From HGM04593 sp045533955 (lineage in GTDB: Bacteria; Bacteroidota; Bacteroidia; Bacteroidales; Bacteroidaceae), in contig JAZSIU010000019.1 in NCBI GenBank assembly GCA_045533955.1, positions 29,077-93,076 on the forward strand: DNA of 64,000 nt, given 5' to 3'. The first letter of the stretch is position 1, and each line of letters starts with the position of its first letter. Shown piece after piece: positions 25,451-32,795 of this stretch. Position numbers and translations under genes: made by a program. The notes below the pieces were generated by a model that was given only the letters and a program-made list of their open reading frames with translations, had not been told where the DNA came from and ran no database searches.

Positions 25451-26754
25451 CTCCACTCTAAGCGAATAATTTCGGTAGTCTCTTTGTCGATGCTGCATAG
25501 GGACGAGGGGCGCTCGCCCACTAACCATAGGATGCGGTCGCTGGCGTCGGTAACCACAAGCTGTCGGCTTTTCTCTATTATGCTGCGCTTGCGGTCGGTG
25601 AGGTAGTCGCTCACGAGCTTTGTGCCGCGCATCCCGAAAGGGGCGAAGCGGTCGCCGCTCTTCGTGGGGCGCACCGAAAGGGGGAGCGCCGCCTTGTGGG
25701 CGTCGAGTGTGGCTACATTGCGCTCTTTGGGGATTGTGCCGTCGAAGGGTGCTCTTCTGACGCTTATTGTGCCGTGGGGGGTGTGCGCATCGCCCTCATC
25801 GGGTAGCGTTATTGTTTGGTCGAGGGGGGTGCTCTGCGGGGCAATTATCAGTTTGCCGCGGTCTTTTATGAGTGTGTGTCCGTGGGCATTGTAACGGCGG
25901 CCGCTCGGGCCCTCGATATTTTCCATAATGTCGGCTGTTTGTGTGCTGTTGAAACCCAACGGGGCAAGTATCTCGTGTAGCACGGTGCGAGGCGAGGGCT
26001 CTCTCTCGAGTGCCTCAAGGTCGATTGTGTCGCCTGTCGATACGCGGGTGATGCTCTGCTCGACGGCTCGGTTGTATATCTCCTCGGCCTCGGCGATGCG
26101 CTCGGCTGTCTGTGCGAGGGTCTGCGCTATCGAGGGGTTTATTTGTGCCATCAGTGGCAGAAGCTCCAAGCGCACTTTGTTGCGTGTGTAGTCGCTTGTC
26201 AGATTGCTGCTGTCGGTTACATACTCTTCGCCAATGGTCGCAAGGTATTGCAGTATGTCGTTGCGGCCGATGCACAGCAGAGGACGCACAATGTGGCCGT
26301 TGCGGGGGCGTATGCCGTGCAGGCCGTGTATGCCGCAGCCGCGCATAAGGTTCAGCAGCAGTGTCTCGGCGCTGTCGTCGCGGTGGTGGGCGACGGCCGT
26401 TGCGGCGGCTTCTTGGCGGGAGCGTATCTGCTCAAAAGCCTCGTAGCGCAGGGTGCGCGCGGCCATTTCTATTGATACTTTATGCTCGCGGGCATACTCC
26501 TCGGTGTTAAAATCTATGGTGTGCAGGGGGATACCAAGCCTTTTGCACAGCGCCTCGACAAAATGCTGGTCGCGCATACTCTCCTTGCCCCGCAGATGAA
26601 AATTGCAGTGGATGGCTGTGCAGCGGTAGTGTAGTCGGTGCAGAATGTGCAGCAGTGCCACGGAGTCGGCGCCGCCGCTCAGGGCCACAAGTACGCTGCC
26701 GCCATCGGGCAGAAGGGCGTGTCTGGCTATGTATCGGGCTACTGTGTGCTGCAT
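25441..26754 (-). CDS. tilS: tRNA(Ile)-lysidine synthetase
   Basis: 437 residues from ATG at 26754 (the open frame runs 27 codons further upstream without family features). PP-loop SGGADS is at 26-31 (VALSGGADSVALLHIL), followed by AIHCNFHLRGKES and AVAHHRDDSAETLLLNLMRGCGI, the ATP-pyrophosphatase and tRNA-binding elements; the C-terminal domain contains RPTKSGDRFAPFGMRGTK. TilS converts C34 of the CAU-anticodon tRNA-Ile to lysidine, an essential step for reading AUA. Divergent from tRNA-Cys. Confidence 0.95.
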   Translation of the reverse strand: MQHTVARYIARHALLPDGGSVLVALSGGADSVALLHILHRLHYRCTAIHCNFHLRGKESMRDQHFVEALCKRLGIPLHTIDFNTEEYAREHKVSIEMAARTLRYEAFEQIRSRQEAAATAVAHHRDDSAETLLLNLMRGCGIHGLHGIRPRNGHIVRPLLCIGRNDILQYLATIGEEYVTDSSNLTSDYTRNKVRLELLPLMAQINPSIAQTLAQTAERIAEAEEIYNRAVEQSITRVSTGDTIDLEALEREPSPRTVLHEILAPLGFNSTQTADIMENIEGPSGRRYNAHGHTLIKDRGKLIIAPQSTPLDQTITLPDEGDAHTPHGTISVRRAPFDGTIPKERNVATLDAHKAALPLSVRPTKSGDRFAPFGMRGTKLVSDYLTDRKRSIIEKSRQLVVTDASDRILWLVGERPSSLCSIDKETTEIIRLEWRQN

Positions 26755-26957
26755 AATTCTGTTGTCTATGTATAATAAAAAAGGCGTGTCGGATGTTTCT
26801 TTTTTTGCTCTCTTTGTTTGTGCCGTGTGGCACAAATGGTTACGAGCAAAGTTAAGGAAATATTCCTTTGTCTTTTATGATTGCGCTGTTTTTTTGCGCT
26901 TGCGAAGCTGTTTTGTCGTTATTTTCCTTATTTTAGTGAAAAAAGTGCGCTCTTTTC

Positions 26958-26988
26958 TTTGCTTTTATGAAAAGTGTTTCTATCTTTG
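26958..26988 (+). promoter_or_regulatory. Consensus promoter of tRNA-Cys
   Basis: TTTG (26958-26961), 19-bp spacer, TATCTTTG (26981-26988): a full Bacteroidetes promoter, followed by CACTCGC and the tRNA 23 bp further on. The same CACTCGC follows the promoter at 63.7 kb. Confidence 0.8.
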
Positions 26989-27010
26989 CACTCGCTAAGC
27001 AATAGCGCTC

Positions 27011-27082
27011 GGTACCTTGGATGAGTGGCTTAGTCAGCGGTCTGCAAAACCGTGTACGGCGGTTCGAATCCGCCAGGTACCT
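27011..27082 (+). tRNA. tRNA-Cys (GCA)
   Basis: 72-nt cloverleaf. Acceptor GGTACCT pairs with AGGTACC, discriminator base T (U73, the Cys identity base). Anticodon stem GCGGT/ACCGT with loop CTGCAAA gives anticodon GCA. T-arm GGCGG-TTCGAAT-CCGCC. The CCA end is not encoded, as usual in this phylum. Confidence 0.93.
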
Positions 27083-27178
27083 CAAGAAGGATGTGCAAAC
27101 TTACGGCACATCCTTTTTTGTTTTTTGATGAGGCTCTTTTTTTGCGGCCTTAATTGTGGAACTAAGATTTTTGTTATT

Positions 27179-27925
27179 ATGCGTGGTATAAATGGTTTTT
27201 TCAAAGTTGCAGCCCTAATGCTTCTGTCTTTTGTCTCTTCGACGGCTTGTGCTTTTGCGCAGCAGAGCGACACGGTGGCTGTCTCGAGTATGAAGGTTGT
27301 TGACCTTGGACTGTCGGTCGATTGGGCGGGATATAATATTGGAGCTTCTGCGCCCGAGGAGGCCGGCGACTATTTTTCGTGGGGCGAGACGACGGTAAAG
27401 AATGCTTATTATCGTTCGCGATACGCTCATTGTGTGAACGATTCATTTATAAATATAGGCTCGTCAATCTGTGGTACCGAGTATGACGCTGCGGCGGCTG
27501 CGTGGGGCAAAGGGTGGCGTATGCCGTCGGTTGCCGAGGTCGAGGAGCTGCGCGACGAGTGCGATTGGGAGTGGATAACATATAAAGGGGTGCCCGGCTG
27601 CAGGGTTACGGGGCCCAGCGGAAATTCTATATTCCTGCCCGCTGTGGGAATTTTCTGGGGCGGTGCTAAGCAGGGTGTTGCCGAGGAGGGGTGGTATTGG
27701 TTGGGCGATGCTGCCGACGACGAGGAGTGTGCAAAGATTGTCTATTTTGACGCCTCGCGCTACACGCCCGAGTTTCTTGCCATTATGGATATTGTCGATC
27801 CTATCACCGAGGCTAAAAGGATAGGAGGGCAGACGATTCGTGCCGTGCGCCCGCACGGAGTGCCCGAGGCTGACGAGGATGTCCCCGCGCCCGGCCCGGT
27901 AAATTCCATTGATAATATAAATTAA
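27179..27925 (+). CDS. Secreted FISUMP-like protein
   Basis: 248 residues from ATG at 27179; the open frame extends back into the tRNA, which cannot be coding. A signal peptide (GFFKVAALMLLSFVSSTACAFA) is followed by DLGLSVDWAGYNIGA, DYFSWGET and GWRMPSVAEVEELRDEC, then TGPSGNSIFLPA, the recurrent pattern of the Bacteroidetes secreted domain related to the Fibrobacter paralogous (FISUMP) domain, whose function is unknown. The C terminus is a short Pro-rich tail. It lies right after tRNA-Cys and may be read from the same promoter. Function cannot be assigned. Confidence 0.65.
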   Translation: MRGINGFFKVAALMLLSFVSSTACAFAQQSDTVAVSSMKVVDLGLSVDWAGYNIGASAPEEAGDYFSWGETTVKNAYYRSRYAHCVNDSFINIGSSICGTEYDAAAAAWGKGWRMPSVAEVEELRDECDWEWITYKGVPGCRVTGPSGNSIFLPAVGIFWGGAKQGVAEEGWYWLGDAADDEECAKIVYFDASRYTPEFLAIMDIVDPITEAKRIGGQTIRAVRPHGVPEADEDVPAPGPVNSIDNIN

Positions 27926-27943
27926 GCCTCTGAAAAAAGGTCT

Positions 27944-28429
27944 ATGGCTGATAATTATCTCGAAAAGCGTCAGGAGAGCTACCGCGCACAGACGGCGCGC
28001 ACCTCGCTTAAAAAGTCGGTAGCATCGGTCGTGGGGCTTGCGCAAAGAGGGCAGGCTGCGGCCTTTGACGCCTCTTACAGAGTGCGCCCCGACCAACTGA
28101 GCCGAATGGTCGAGGCGGCGCGTGTGGTCGATTCTTCCCGGGTGCAATGCTTTATTGTGCCCGAGAGTGTGGCTCCGATACTTACAGAAGAGTGCAGTGT
28201 GCTTGCTTCGCCCTGTGGGGCTTATATTCTTATGGGGCTTTCGTGCGAGGCCTCTGCCGAGGCTCTTATAGCCGTTGGTCGTTGCTTGCAGATGATGCAG
28301 TTGCAGGCCTCGGAGATGGGGCTGAGTGTGGCTGTTACCTTTGTGTCGGACGCTCCGAGGGTGCGCGAGGCTCTTGCGCTCTCTTTTGAGCCGTCGGTGC
28401 TGCTGGCCGTGGGTAGGGCCGTAAAGTGA
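27944..28429 (+). CDS. Conserved hypothetical protein, possibly degenerate nitroreductase-like
   Basis: 161 residues, no signal peptide. I do not recognise it with certainty. The order of elements recalls a short nitroreductase: YLEKRQESYR at the N terminus, MVEAARVVDSSRVQCFIVP like the first flavin strand, a helix around SAEALIAVGRCLQMMQLQASEMGLSVAV like the dimer helix, and FEPSVLLAVGRAV near the end like the last flavin-binding strand. The conserved Arg-Ser-x-Arg flavin motif is missing and the protein is shorter than usual. It follows the FISUMP-like gene by 18 bp and ends directly against the convergent lipoprotein gene. Confidence 0.6.
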   Translation: MADNYLEKRQESYRAQTARTSLKKSVASVVGLAQRGQAAAFDASYRVRPDQLSRMVEAARVVDSSRVQCFIVPESVAPILTEECSVLASPCGAYILMGLSCEASAEALIAVGRCLQMMQLQASEMGLSVAVTFVSDAPRVREALALSFEPSVLLAVGRAVK

Positions 28430-28906
28430 TTATTTAATGACGCTGTTTAGCTTATTGACAAATTCCTTAAGAACAGCCTTACAGCTTTTATCGCCCCTGA
28501 AATGTGCGGTCATTATAATTTCGCCACTGCGAAGGTCGGTTATTGTGGCCGAGAATCGCGTAAATGCGTAATAGAAAAGGTCGAAATAGTAGTCGTAGTC
28601 TAAGTCTAATATATACAGTGAGTTAAACTCGTGTGTATAGGTAATCTCGCTATGCTCGTGTGATTGTCCGTAGCTGCTGTCCAGATTAAATGCTTTCTTT
28701 GCCGAGCCGTATGACATTAGTTTGTATCCGTTGCTTTGCAGCAGATATTGCAGCTCGCCCAATGCGTCGCTGTCGTCGTTAAATGCCTTATTTATAGTGA
28801 TTGGGGTCTTGCGCGAGTATGTGTGGTCGTTGTTGACGTGTACTTTTACACTGCCACAAGAGATTAGCAGGGTGCTTAACATAAGCAGGGTGAGTGTCTT
28901 TTTCAT
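28430..28906 (-). CDS. Small lipoprotein of unknown function
   Basis: 158 residues. A lipoprotein signal peptide (MKKTLTLLMLSTLLISC) with lipobox LISC puts the lipidated Cys at position 17, followed by GSVKV. The mature part has a strand-helix pattern (ALGELQYLLQSNGYKLMS, LYILDLDYDYYFDLFYYAF, SATITDLRSGEIIMTAHF) that resembles small DUF4136-like or periplasmic sensor-like folds, but I cannot name a family. The gene is preceded by a long folded leader with its own promoter (28942-29163), so its expression may be regulated through RNA structure. Confidence 0.7.
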   Translation of the reverse strand: MKKTLTLLMLSTLLISCGSVKVHVNNDHTYSRKTPITINKAFNDDSDALGELQYLLQSNGYKLMSYGSAKKAFNLDSSYGQSHEHSEITYTHEFNSLYILDLDYDYYFDLFYYAFTRFSATITDLRSGEIIMTAHFRGDKSCKAVLKEFVNKLNSVIK

Positions 28907-28917
28907 ATTTGTTCTTT

Positions 28918-29010
28918 TTAAAAGTTAATGATGTGCTTCTTTATGACGGGGCACAAAATGTGCAGACAATCGTCATACACCTCAGAGCTCACCACAAGCC
29001 ATAGTACCAT
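28918..29010 (-). other. Possible upstream ORF inside the RNA leader (30 codons)
   Basis: ATG at 29010 opens 30 codons ending TAA at 28918, 11 bp before the lipoprotein start. The reading frame spans the 3' hairpin and the 3' arm of the long-range stem. It has no clear ribosome-binding site and no recognisable composition, so it may be fortuitous. Confidence 0.15.
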
Positions 29011-29127
29011 ATGAGAAAGTCTGCACAATATACAAACTTTCTTAGGTACTAATTGTTTGTTCTGTTTTACTCTAAAGGTGGTGAATCTGAGGTTAAGAAC
29101 AAATATGTCTGCCGTCCGTTGGACGAC
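28942..29127 (-). ncRNA. Structured RNA leader / ncRNA candidate upstream of the lipoprotein
   Basis: Read on the minus strand from about 29127, four helices can be drawn. (1) A 7-bp 5' hairpin, 29127-29111, loop AAC. (2) A long-range stem joining 29078-29093 to 28979-28995: 8 bp (ACCTCAGA/TCTGAGGT) plus 7 bp (TCACCAC/GTGGTGA) with one small internal bulge. (3) An enclosed hairpin 29050-29003: AGTACC/GGTACT and AGAAAGT/ACTTTCT around a 15-nt loop. (4) A 3' hairpin 28977-28942: 7 bp plus an inner GCAC/GTGC. The loop of helix 3 (TGTGCAG) is complementary to CTGCACA in hairpin 4, allowing a loop-loop contact. It could be a cis-regulator or an independent small RNA. Confidence 0.55.
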
Positions 29128-29131
29128 GCTG

Positions 29132-29163
29132 CAAATATAGGCTCTTTTTCTTATAATTCCAAA
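29132..29163 (-). promoter_or_regulatory. Promoter of the structured leader
   Basis: On the minus strand TTTG (complement of 29160-29163), 20-bp spacer, TATATTTG (complement of 29132-29139). This fits the Bacteroidetes consensus and places the transcript start at about 29125-29127, the base of the 5' hairpin. The TTTG overlaps the T-tract of the gyrB terminator. Confidence 0.65.
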
Positions 29164-29196
29164 AAAAGCGAGTGTGTCTTAAAAAACACACTCGCT
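29161..29196 (-). terminator. gyrB terminator
   Basis: Perfect 11-bp stem AGCGAGTGTGT/ACACACTCGCT (29067-type arms at 29167-29177 and 29186-29196), 8-nt loop, followed on the minus strand by a run of Ts. It begins 24 bp after the gyrB stop. Confidence 0.85.
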
Positions 29197-29219
29197 TTGC
29201 TATTTTATTCTTTGCTCTT

Positions 29220-31181
29220 TTATGCGTCGATTTTTGCTTTGTGGGCGTTGGTCTCGATAAATTCGCGGCGGGGGCCGACGTCATCGCCCATAAGCATCGA
29301 GAAGATGCGGTCGGCGTCCTGAGCGTCGCGCACGGTTACCTGTTTCAGCGTGCGTGTCTCGGGGTTCATTGTGGTTGTCCACAACTGCTCGGGGTTCATC
29401 TCACCAAGACCTTTGTAACGCTGTATCTTGATGTCTTTCTCGTTGCCGCCGGCAAATTCCTCGACAAAGGCGCGCTTTGCTTCGTCGTTGTAGCAGTAGC
29501 GGCTAATCTTGCCTTTTGTGCACTGATACAAGGGGGGCTGGGCCATATAAAGGTGGCCGCCTTCGATGAGCTCGGGCATATAGCGGTAGAAGAGTGTCAT
29601 AATGAGTGTGCCGATGTGTGCTCCATCGACGTCGGCATCGGCCATTATGATTACTTTGTGGTAGCGCAGTTTCTCGATATTGGCTTTTTTGCTGTCCTCG
29701 GGGTCGAGGCCGAAGCGTACGCCTAGTGCTTGGATTATGTTGTTGACCTCGTCGCTTTCAAAGGCTTTATGCCACATTACTTTTTCGACGTTCAGAATCT
29801 TACCGCGCAGGGGGAGAATGGCTTGGAAACTGTTCTTGCGCCCTTGCTTGGCTGAACCACCGGCCGAGTCTCCCTCGACGAGGAATAGCTCGCAGTTGGC
29901 GGGGTTTCTGTCGGAGCAGTCGGCCAGCTTGCCGGGCATTCCGCAACCGCCCATAGGGCTCTTACGCTGGACGCTCTCGCGGGCTTTGCGGGCTGCGATG
30001 CGTGCCGTGGCGGCAAGGATTACTTTATCGACTATCATCTTGGCCTCTTTGGGGTGCTCCTCGAGGTAGTAGGCGAGGGCCTCGCCTACGGCTTGGTCAA
30101 CGGCGCCGGTTACTTCGTTGTTGCCCAATTTGGTCTTTGTCTGGCCCTCGAACTGTGGCTCGGGTACTTTAACTGATATGACGGCTGTGAGGCCTTCGCG
30201 GAAGTCCTCGCCCGAGATTTCGACTTTGGCCTTTTCGAGGGCTTTGGTGTCGTCGGCGTATTTTTTGAGGGTGCGGGTAAGGGCGCGGCGGAAGCCTGCA
30301 AGGTGTGTTCCGCCCTCTATTGTGTTGATGTTGTTGACGTAGGAGTGTACATTCTCGCTGTATCCGTCGTTGTATATGATGGCTGCTTCGATGGGGATGC
30401 CTTGCTTTTCGGTGTTAAGGTATATTACGTCGCCTATAAGGGGATTACGCGATTGGTCGATGTAACGGACAAATTCCTTAAGACCTTCGGTCGAGTGGAA
30501 AGTGTCGCGTTTGTACGAGCCGTCGGAATCGGTCTCGCGCATATCGCATAGGGTGATGGTTATTCCTGCGTTCAGGAAGGCAAGTTCGCGCAGACGGGTG
30601 GCCAAAATCTCGTATTTGTACTCTGTTACGACGAATATGGTGTCGTCGGGCTGGAAGGTCTGACGAGTACCGCGGATTGAGGTCTCACCGGTGCAGTGTA
30701 CTTGGTCGAGGGGCTTGCCGCACGAGTAATTTTGCTCGTAGTGCTTGCCGTCGCGGAATACCTCGGATTTCATATGTTTCGAGAGGGCGTTCACGCAGGA
30801 TACGCCCACGCCGTGCAGGCCGCCCGATACTTTGTATGAGTCTTTGTTGAATTTACCTCCGGCGTGAAGCACGGTCATTACTACCTCAAGGGCCGACCTA
30901 TTCTCTTTCTCGTGCATATCGACGGGAATGCCTCGGCCGTTGTCTTGAACGGTGATTGAGTTGCCGGGGTTTATTGTTACTTCGATGTGGGTACAGTATC
31001 CGGCCATTGCTTCGTCGATTGCATTGTCGACTACCTCGTAAACAAGGTGGTGCAGACCCTTTTCGCTTATGTCGCCAATGTACATTGCAGGGCGTTTGCG
31101 CACTGCCTCGAGGCCCTCGAGAACCTGAATGCTGTCGGCAGAATAATTGGCTGCCTGATTGTTCTTTATTTCTTCACTCAT
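29220..31181 (-). CDS. gyrB: DNA gyrase subunit B
   Basis: 653 residues, the short form without the E. coli insertion. GHKL ATPase motifs: YEVVDNAIDEAMAG (catalytic Glu 49, Asn 53), DNGRGIPVDMHEKE, GGLHGVGVSCVNALS. TOPRIM domain: VEGDSAGGSAKQGR, LRGKILNVEK and MADADVDGAHI; C-terminal QRYKGLGEMNPEQLW. It drives negative supercoiling with GyrA, which is not in the window. ParE is a close relative, but the ANYSADSIQVLEGLEAVRKRP N-terminal region and the QRYKGLGEM block read as GyrB. A consensus promoter lies 42 bp upstream and a strong terminator follows, so it is monocistronic. Confidence 0.95.
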   Translation of the reverse strand: MSEEIKNNQAANYSADSIQVLEGLEAVRKRPAMYIGDISEKGLHHLVYEVVDNAIDEAMAGYCTHIEVTINPGNSITVQDNGRGIPVDMHEKENRSALEVVMTVLHAGGKFNKDSYKVSGGLHGVGVSCVNALSKHMKSEVFRDGKHYEQNYSCGKPLDQVHCTGETSIRGTRQTFQPDDTIFVVTEYKYEILATRLRELAFLNAGITITLCDMRETDSDGSYKRDTFHSTEGLKEFVRYIDQSRNPLIGDVIYLNTEKQGIPIEAAIIYNDGYSENVHSYVNNINTIEGGTHLAGFRRALTRTLKKYADDTKALEKAKVEISGEDFREGLTAVISVKVPEPQFEGQTKTKLGNNEVTGAVDQAVGEALAYYLEEHPKEAKMIVDKVILAATARIAARKARESVQRKSPMGGCGMPGKLADCSDRNPANCELFLVEGDSAGGSAKQGRKNSFQAILPLRGKILNVEKVMWHKAFESDEVNNIIQALGVRFGLDPEDSKKANIEKLRYHKVIIMADADVDGAHIGTLIMTLFYRYMPELIEGGHLYMAQPPLYQCTKGKISRYCYNDEAKRAFVEEFAGGNEKDIKIQRYKGLGEMNPEQLWTTTMNPETRTLKQVTVRDAQDADRIFSMLMGDDVGPRREFIETNAHKAKIDA

Positions 31182-31222
31182 AGGGTGTTATTGTCGCTTT
31201 TTTTGTTATCTCATAAACTGAA

Positions 31223-31253
31223 CAAAATTACAAAAAAAAGGCGGATTGCGCAA
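31223..31253 (-). promoter_or_regulatory. Probable gyrB promoter
   Basis: On the minus strand TTG (complement of 31251-31253), 20-bp spacer, TAATTTTG (complement of 31223-31230), giving a roughly 35-nt 5' UTR to gyrB. Confidence 0.6.
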
Positions 31254-31265
31254 GGGCTTTTTCTT

Positions 31266-31294
31266 AAAAAAAGAGCCTCGGCCGAGGCTTTTTG
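31266..31294 (-). terminator. Palindromic terminator after rpsT
   Basis: AGCCTCGGCCGAGGCT (31274-31289) is a perfect 16-bp palindrome flanked by A-run and T-run, so it can end transcription on either strand; on the minus strand it is followed by CTTTTTTT. Lies downstream of rpsT and just upstream of the gyrB promoter. Confidence 0.7.
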
Positions 31295-31349
31295 AGCAGG
31301 TGCTTGCGCAAGAGTGTTTGCTTGGGTTGCTGTGGGCATACGACGCAAA

Positions 31350-31371
31350 GGCCGGATGATAGCATCCGGCC
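31350..31371 (-). terminator. Second hairpin after rpsT
   Basis: GGCCGGATG/CATCCGGCC, perfect 9-bp stem with a 4-nt loop, 30 bp after the rpsT stop; followed on the minus strand by only TTTG, so it may stabilise the 3' end rather than terminate. Confidence 0.5.
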
Positions 31372-31400
31372 CTGTGTAGGTAAATATATGTTCTTGAAAC

Positions 31401-31655
31401 TTAGGCTAGCTTAGCAATGCTTGCGCAAAGACCAGACTTGAGGTTGGCTGCCTTGTTCTTGTGGATAAGGCCGCGCTTTGCCATTCTGTCAAGCATTTTC
31501 TGTACCTCGGGGAACTTTGCAAGTGCCTCCTCTTTGTTTGTCATAGCACGCAGGCTGCGTACTGCTGAACGCATATTCTTACCGTAGTAGCGGTTTTGCA
31601 GATTTCTTTTCTCTGTCTGACGGATTCTTTTGAGTGATGATTTATGGTTTGCCAT
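31401..31655 (-). CDS. rpsT: 30S ribosomal protein S20
   Basis: 84 residues, the usual length for S20, which binds 16S rRNA. Typical features are MANHKSSLKRIRQTEKR at the N terminus, helix MRSAVRSLRAM, and GLIHKNKAANLKSGL near the end. It lies directly downstream of tRNA-Glu on the same strand with a 31-bp spacer, so the tRNA and S20 mRNA are probably made as one transcript from the promoter at 31818-31849 and separated by tRNA processing. Confidence 0.97.
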   Translation of the reverse strand: MANHKSSLKRIRQTEKRNLQNRYYGKNMRSAVRSLRAMTNKEEALAKFPEVQKMLDRMAKRGLIHKNKAANLKSGLCASIAKLA

Positions 31656-31686
31656 CTCTTCTAATTGTTTTTATCGTTTTTATTTG

Positions 31687-31758
31687 TAGCCCATAGGGGA
31701 ATCGAACCCCTCTTTCAAGAATGAAAATCTTGCGTCCTAGCCGATAGACGAATGGGCC
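31687..31758 (-). tRNA. tRNA-Glu (TTC)
   Basis: 72-nt cloverleaf on the minus strand. Acceptor GGCCCAT pairs with ATGGGCT (first pair G-U), discriminator A. Anticodon stem CAAGA/TCTTG with loop TTTTCAT gives anticodon TTC. T-arm AGGGG-TTCGATT-CCCCT. No encoded CCA. Confidence 0.93.
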
Positions 31759-31817
31759 TTTGTTATGTTTGCTCTGTTGAAGCAATGGTAAAAGCACTTA
31801 AAATGCTTTAAGCGGTG

Positions 31818-31849
31818 CAAAGGTAAAACAAATATTTTGAATAGACAAA
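31818..31849 (-). promoter_or_regulatory. Promoter of tRNA-Glu and rpsT
   Basis: On the minus strand TTTG (complement of 31846-31849), 20-bp spacer, TACCTTTG (complement of 31818-31825), followed by CACCGC. TACCTTTG is also the -7 box of the strong promoter at 63725. It lies 60 bp before the tRNA. Confidence 0.75.
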
Positions 31850-32052
31850 GTTTTTTGTTGTTTTTTTTGTTTTTGCATAATATAGGTGTCCGGGCTTTAA
31901 AAAGTTGTGCGTAAAAGGGTGCGTGAGTGCTGCTGTTGTCTTAATTTGTGGCGTGTATTTTAAATGGGTGCTCTGTTTGCGAAAAATTCAATCAAGGTGA
32001 TGTTTTTTGGCTCTTTGTTTGTATTTTAGCGCCGGAAATAGAGAAATGTGGT

Positions 32053-32775
32053 ATGATTGAGAGTATGAATGGAATAGTGCTGCGCACAATTAAGCACAGC
32101 GACACTCTTATGGTTGCTGATATTCTGACGCAGCAGCGCGGCCGATTGTCGTTTCTTGTGCCTTTGTCCAAAGGGCGTCGCTCGGGGGTGCGCAGTGTGC
32201 TTTTTCAGCCATTGTCGATGCTCTCCTTCTCGGCATCTGTGGGACGCAGGGGCTTGTCGCGTCTCTCCGAGGTGCAGCCCTATCTGCTCTATTCGTCTAT
32301 CCCGTACGACGTTCATAAGTCGGCGATGGCTCTCTATTTGTCGGAGTTTCTGTGTGCGGTGCTGCGCGAGGAGGGAGAGAATGAGGCGCTCTTTGCTTAT
32401 CTGGATTATGCGCTTAGTTGGCTGGACGAGGCGCGCGAGGGGTACAGCGACTTTCACATTGTTTTTTTGTTGCAACTGACCCGCTTCATTGGTATTTTCC
32501 CTAATGTCGAGGGGGCGCGTCGGGGGACTTATTTCGACCTTGCGGCCGGCTGCATTGTGGGCGAGCATCCTATGCACGGGCAGTTTCTTACGCCCGAGGA
32601 TACGGCCAATTTTATTGAGCTTCTGAGTGTGGGATTCGATGATATGGGGCGTATGGCGCTTAACAGAAGAGCGCGAGGGCAGTACCTCGCGCTCATAGAT
32701 AATTATTATCGTCTGCACGTTCCCGATTTTCCCCGCCTAAGGTCGGCCGAGGTGCTTAGGGAACTTTTCGATTGA
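32053..32775 (+). CDS. recO: DNA repair protein RecO
   Basis: 240 residues from ATG at 32053; a longer frame back to 31948 contains no family sequence. N-terminal OB fold GIVLRTIKHSDTLMVADILTQQRGRLSFLVP, then LFQPLSMLSFSAS and the helical domain SAMALYLSEFLCAVLRE, ending with RRARGQYLALIDNYYRLHVPDFPRLRS. RecO loads RecA on gapped DNA with RecR. The zinc-finger Cys residues present in some RecO proteins are not obvious here. The 294-bp region before it holds the minus-strand tRNA-Glu promoter; I see no consensus plus-strand promoter. Confidence 0.9.
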   Translation: MIESMNGIVLRTIKHSDTLMVADILTQQRGRLSFLVPLSKGRRSGVRSVLFQPLSMLSFSASVGRRGLSRLSEVQPYLLYSSIPYDVHKSAMALYLSEFLCAVLREEGENEALFAYLDYALSWLDEAREGYSDFHIVFLLQLTRFIGIFPNVEGARRGTYFDLAAGCIVGEHPMHGQFLTPEDTANFIELLSVGFDDMGRMALNRRARGQYLALIDNYYRLHVPDFPRLRSAEVLRELFD

Positions 32776-32795
32776 TTGCTTTTAAGGGGCTCTTC

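Noticed and set aside
27017..27178. Upstream extension of the FISUMP-like frame
   Set aside because: It runs through tRNA-Cys; the signal peptide places the start at 27179.
28942..29127. RNase P RNA, tmRNA or SRP RNA in the structured region
   Set aside because: The conserved core blocks of RNase P, the tag-coding segment of tmRNA and the SRP tetraloop motif are all absent.
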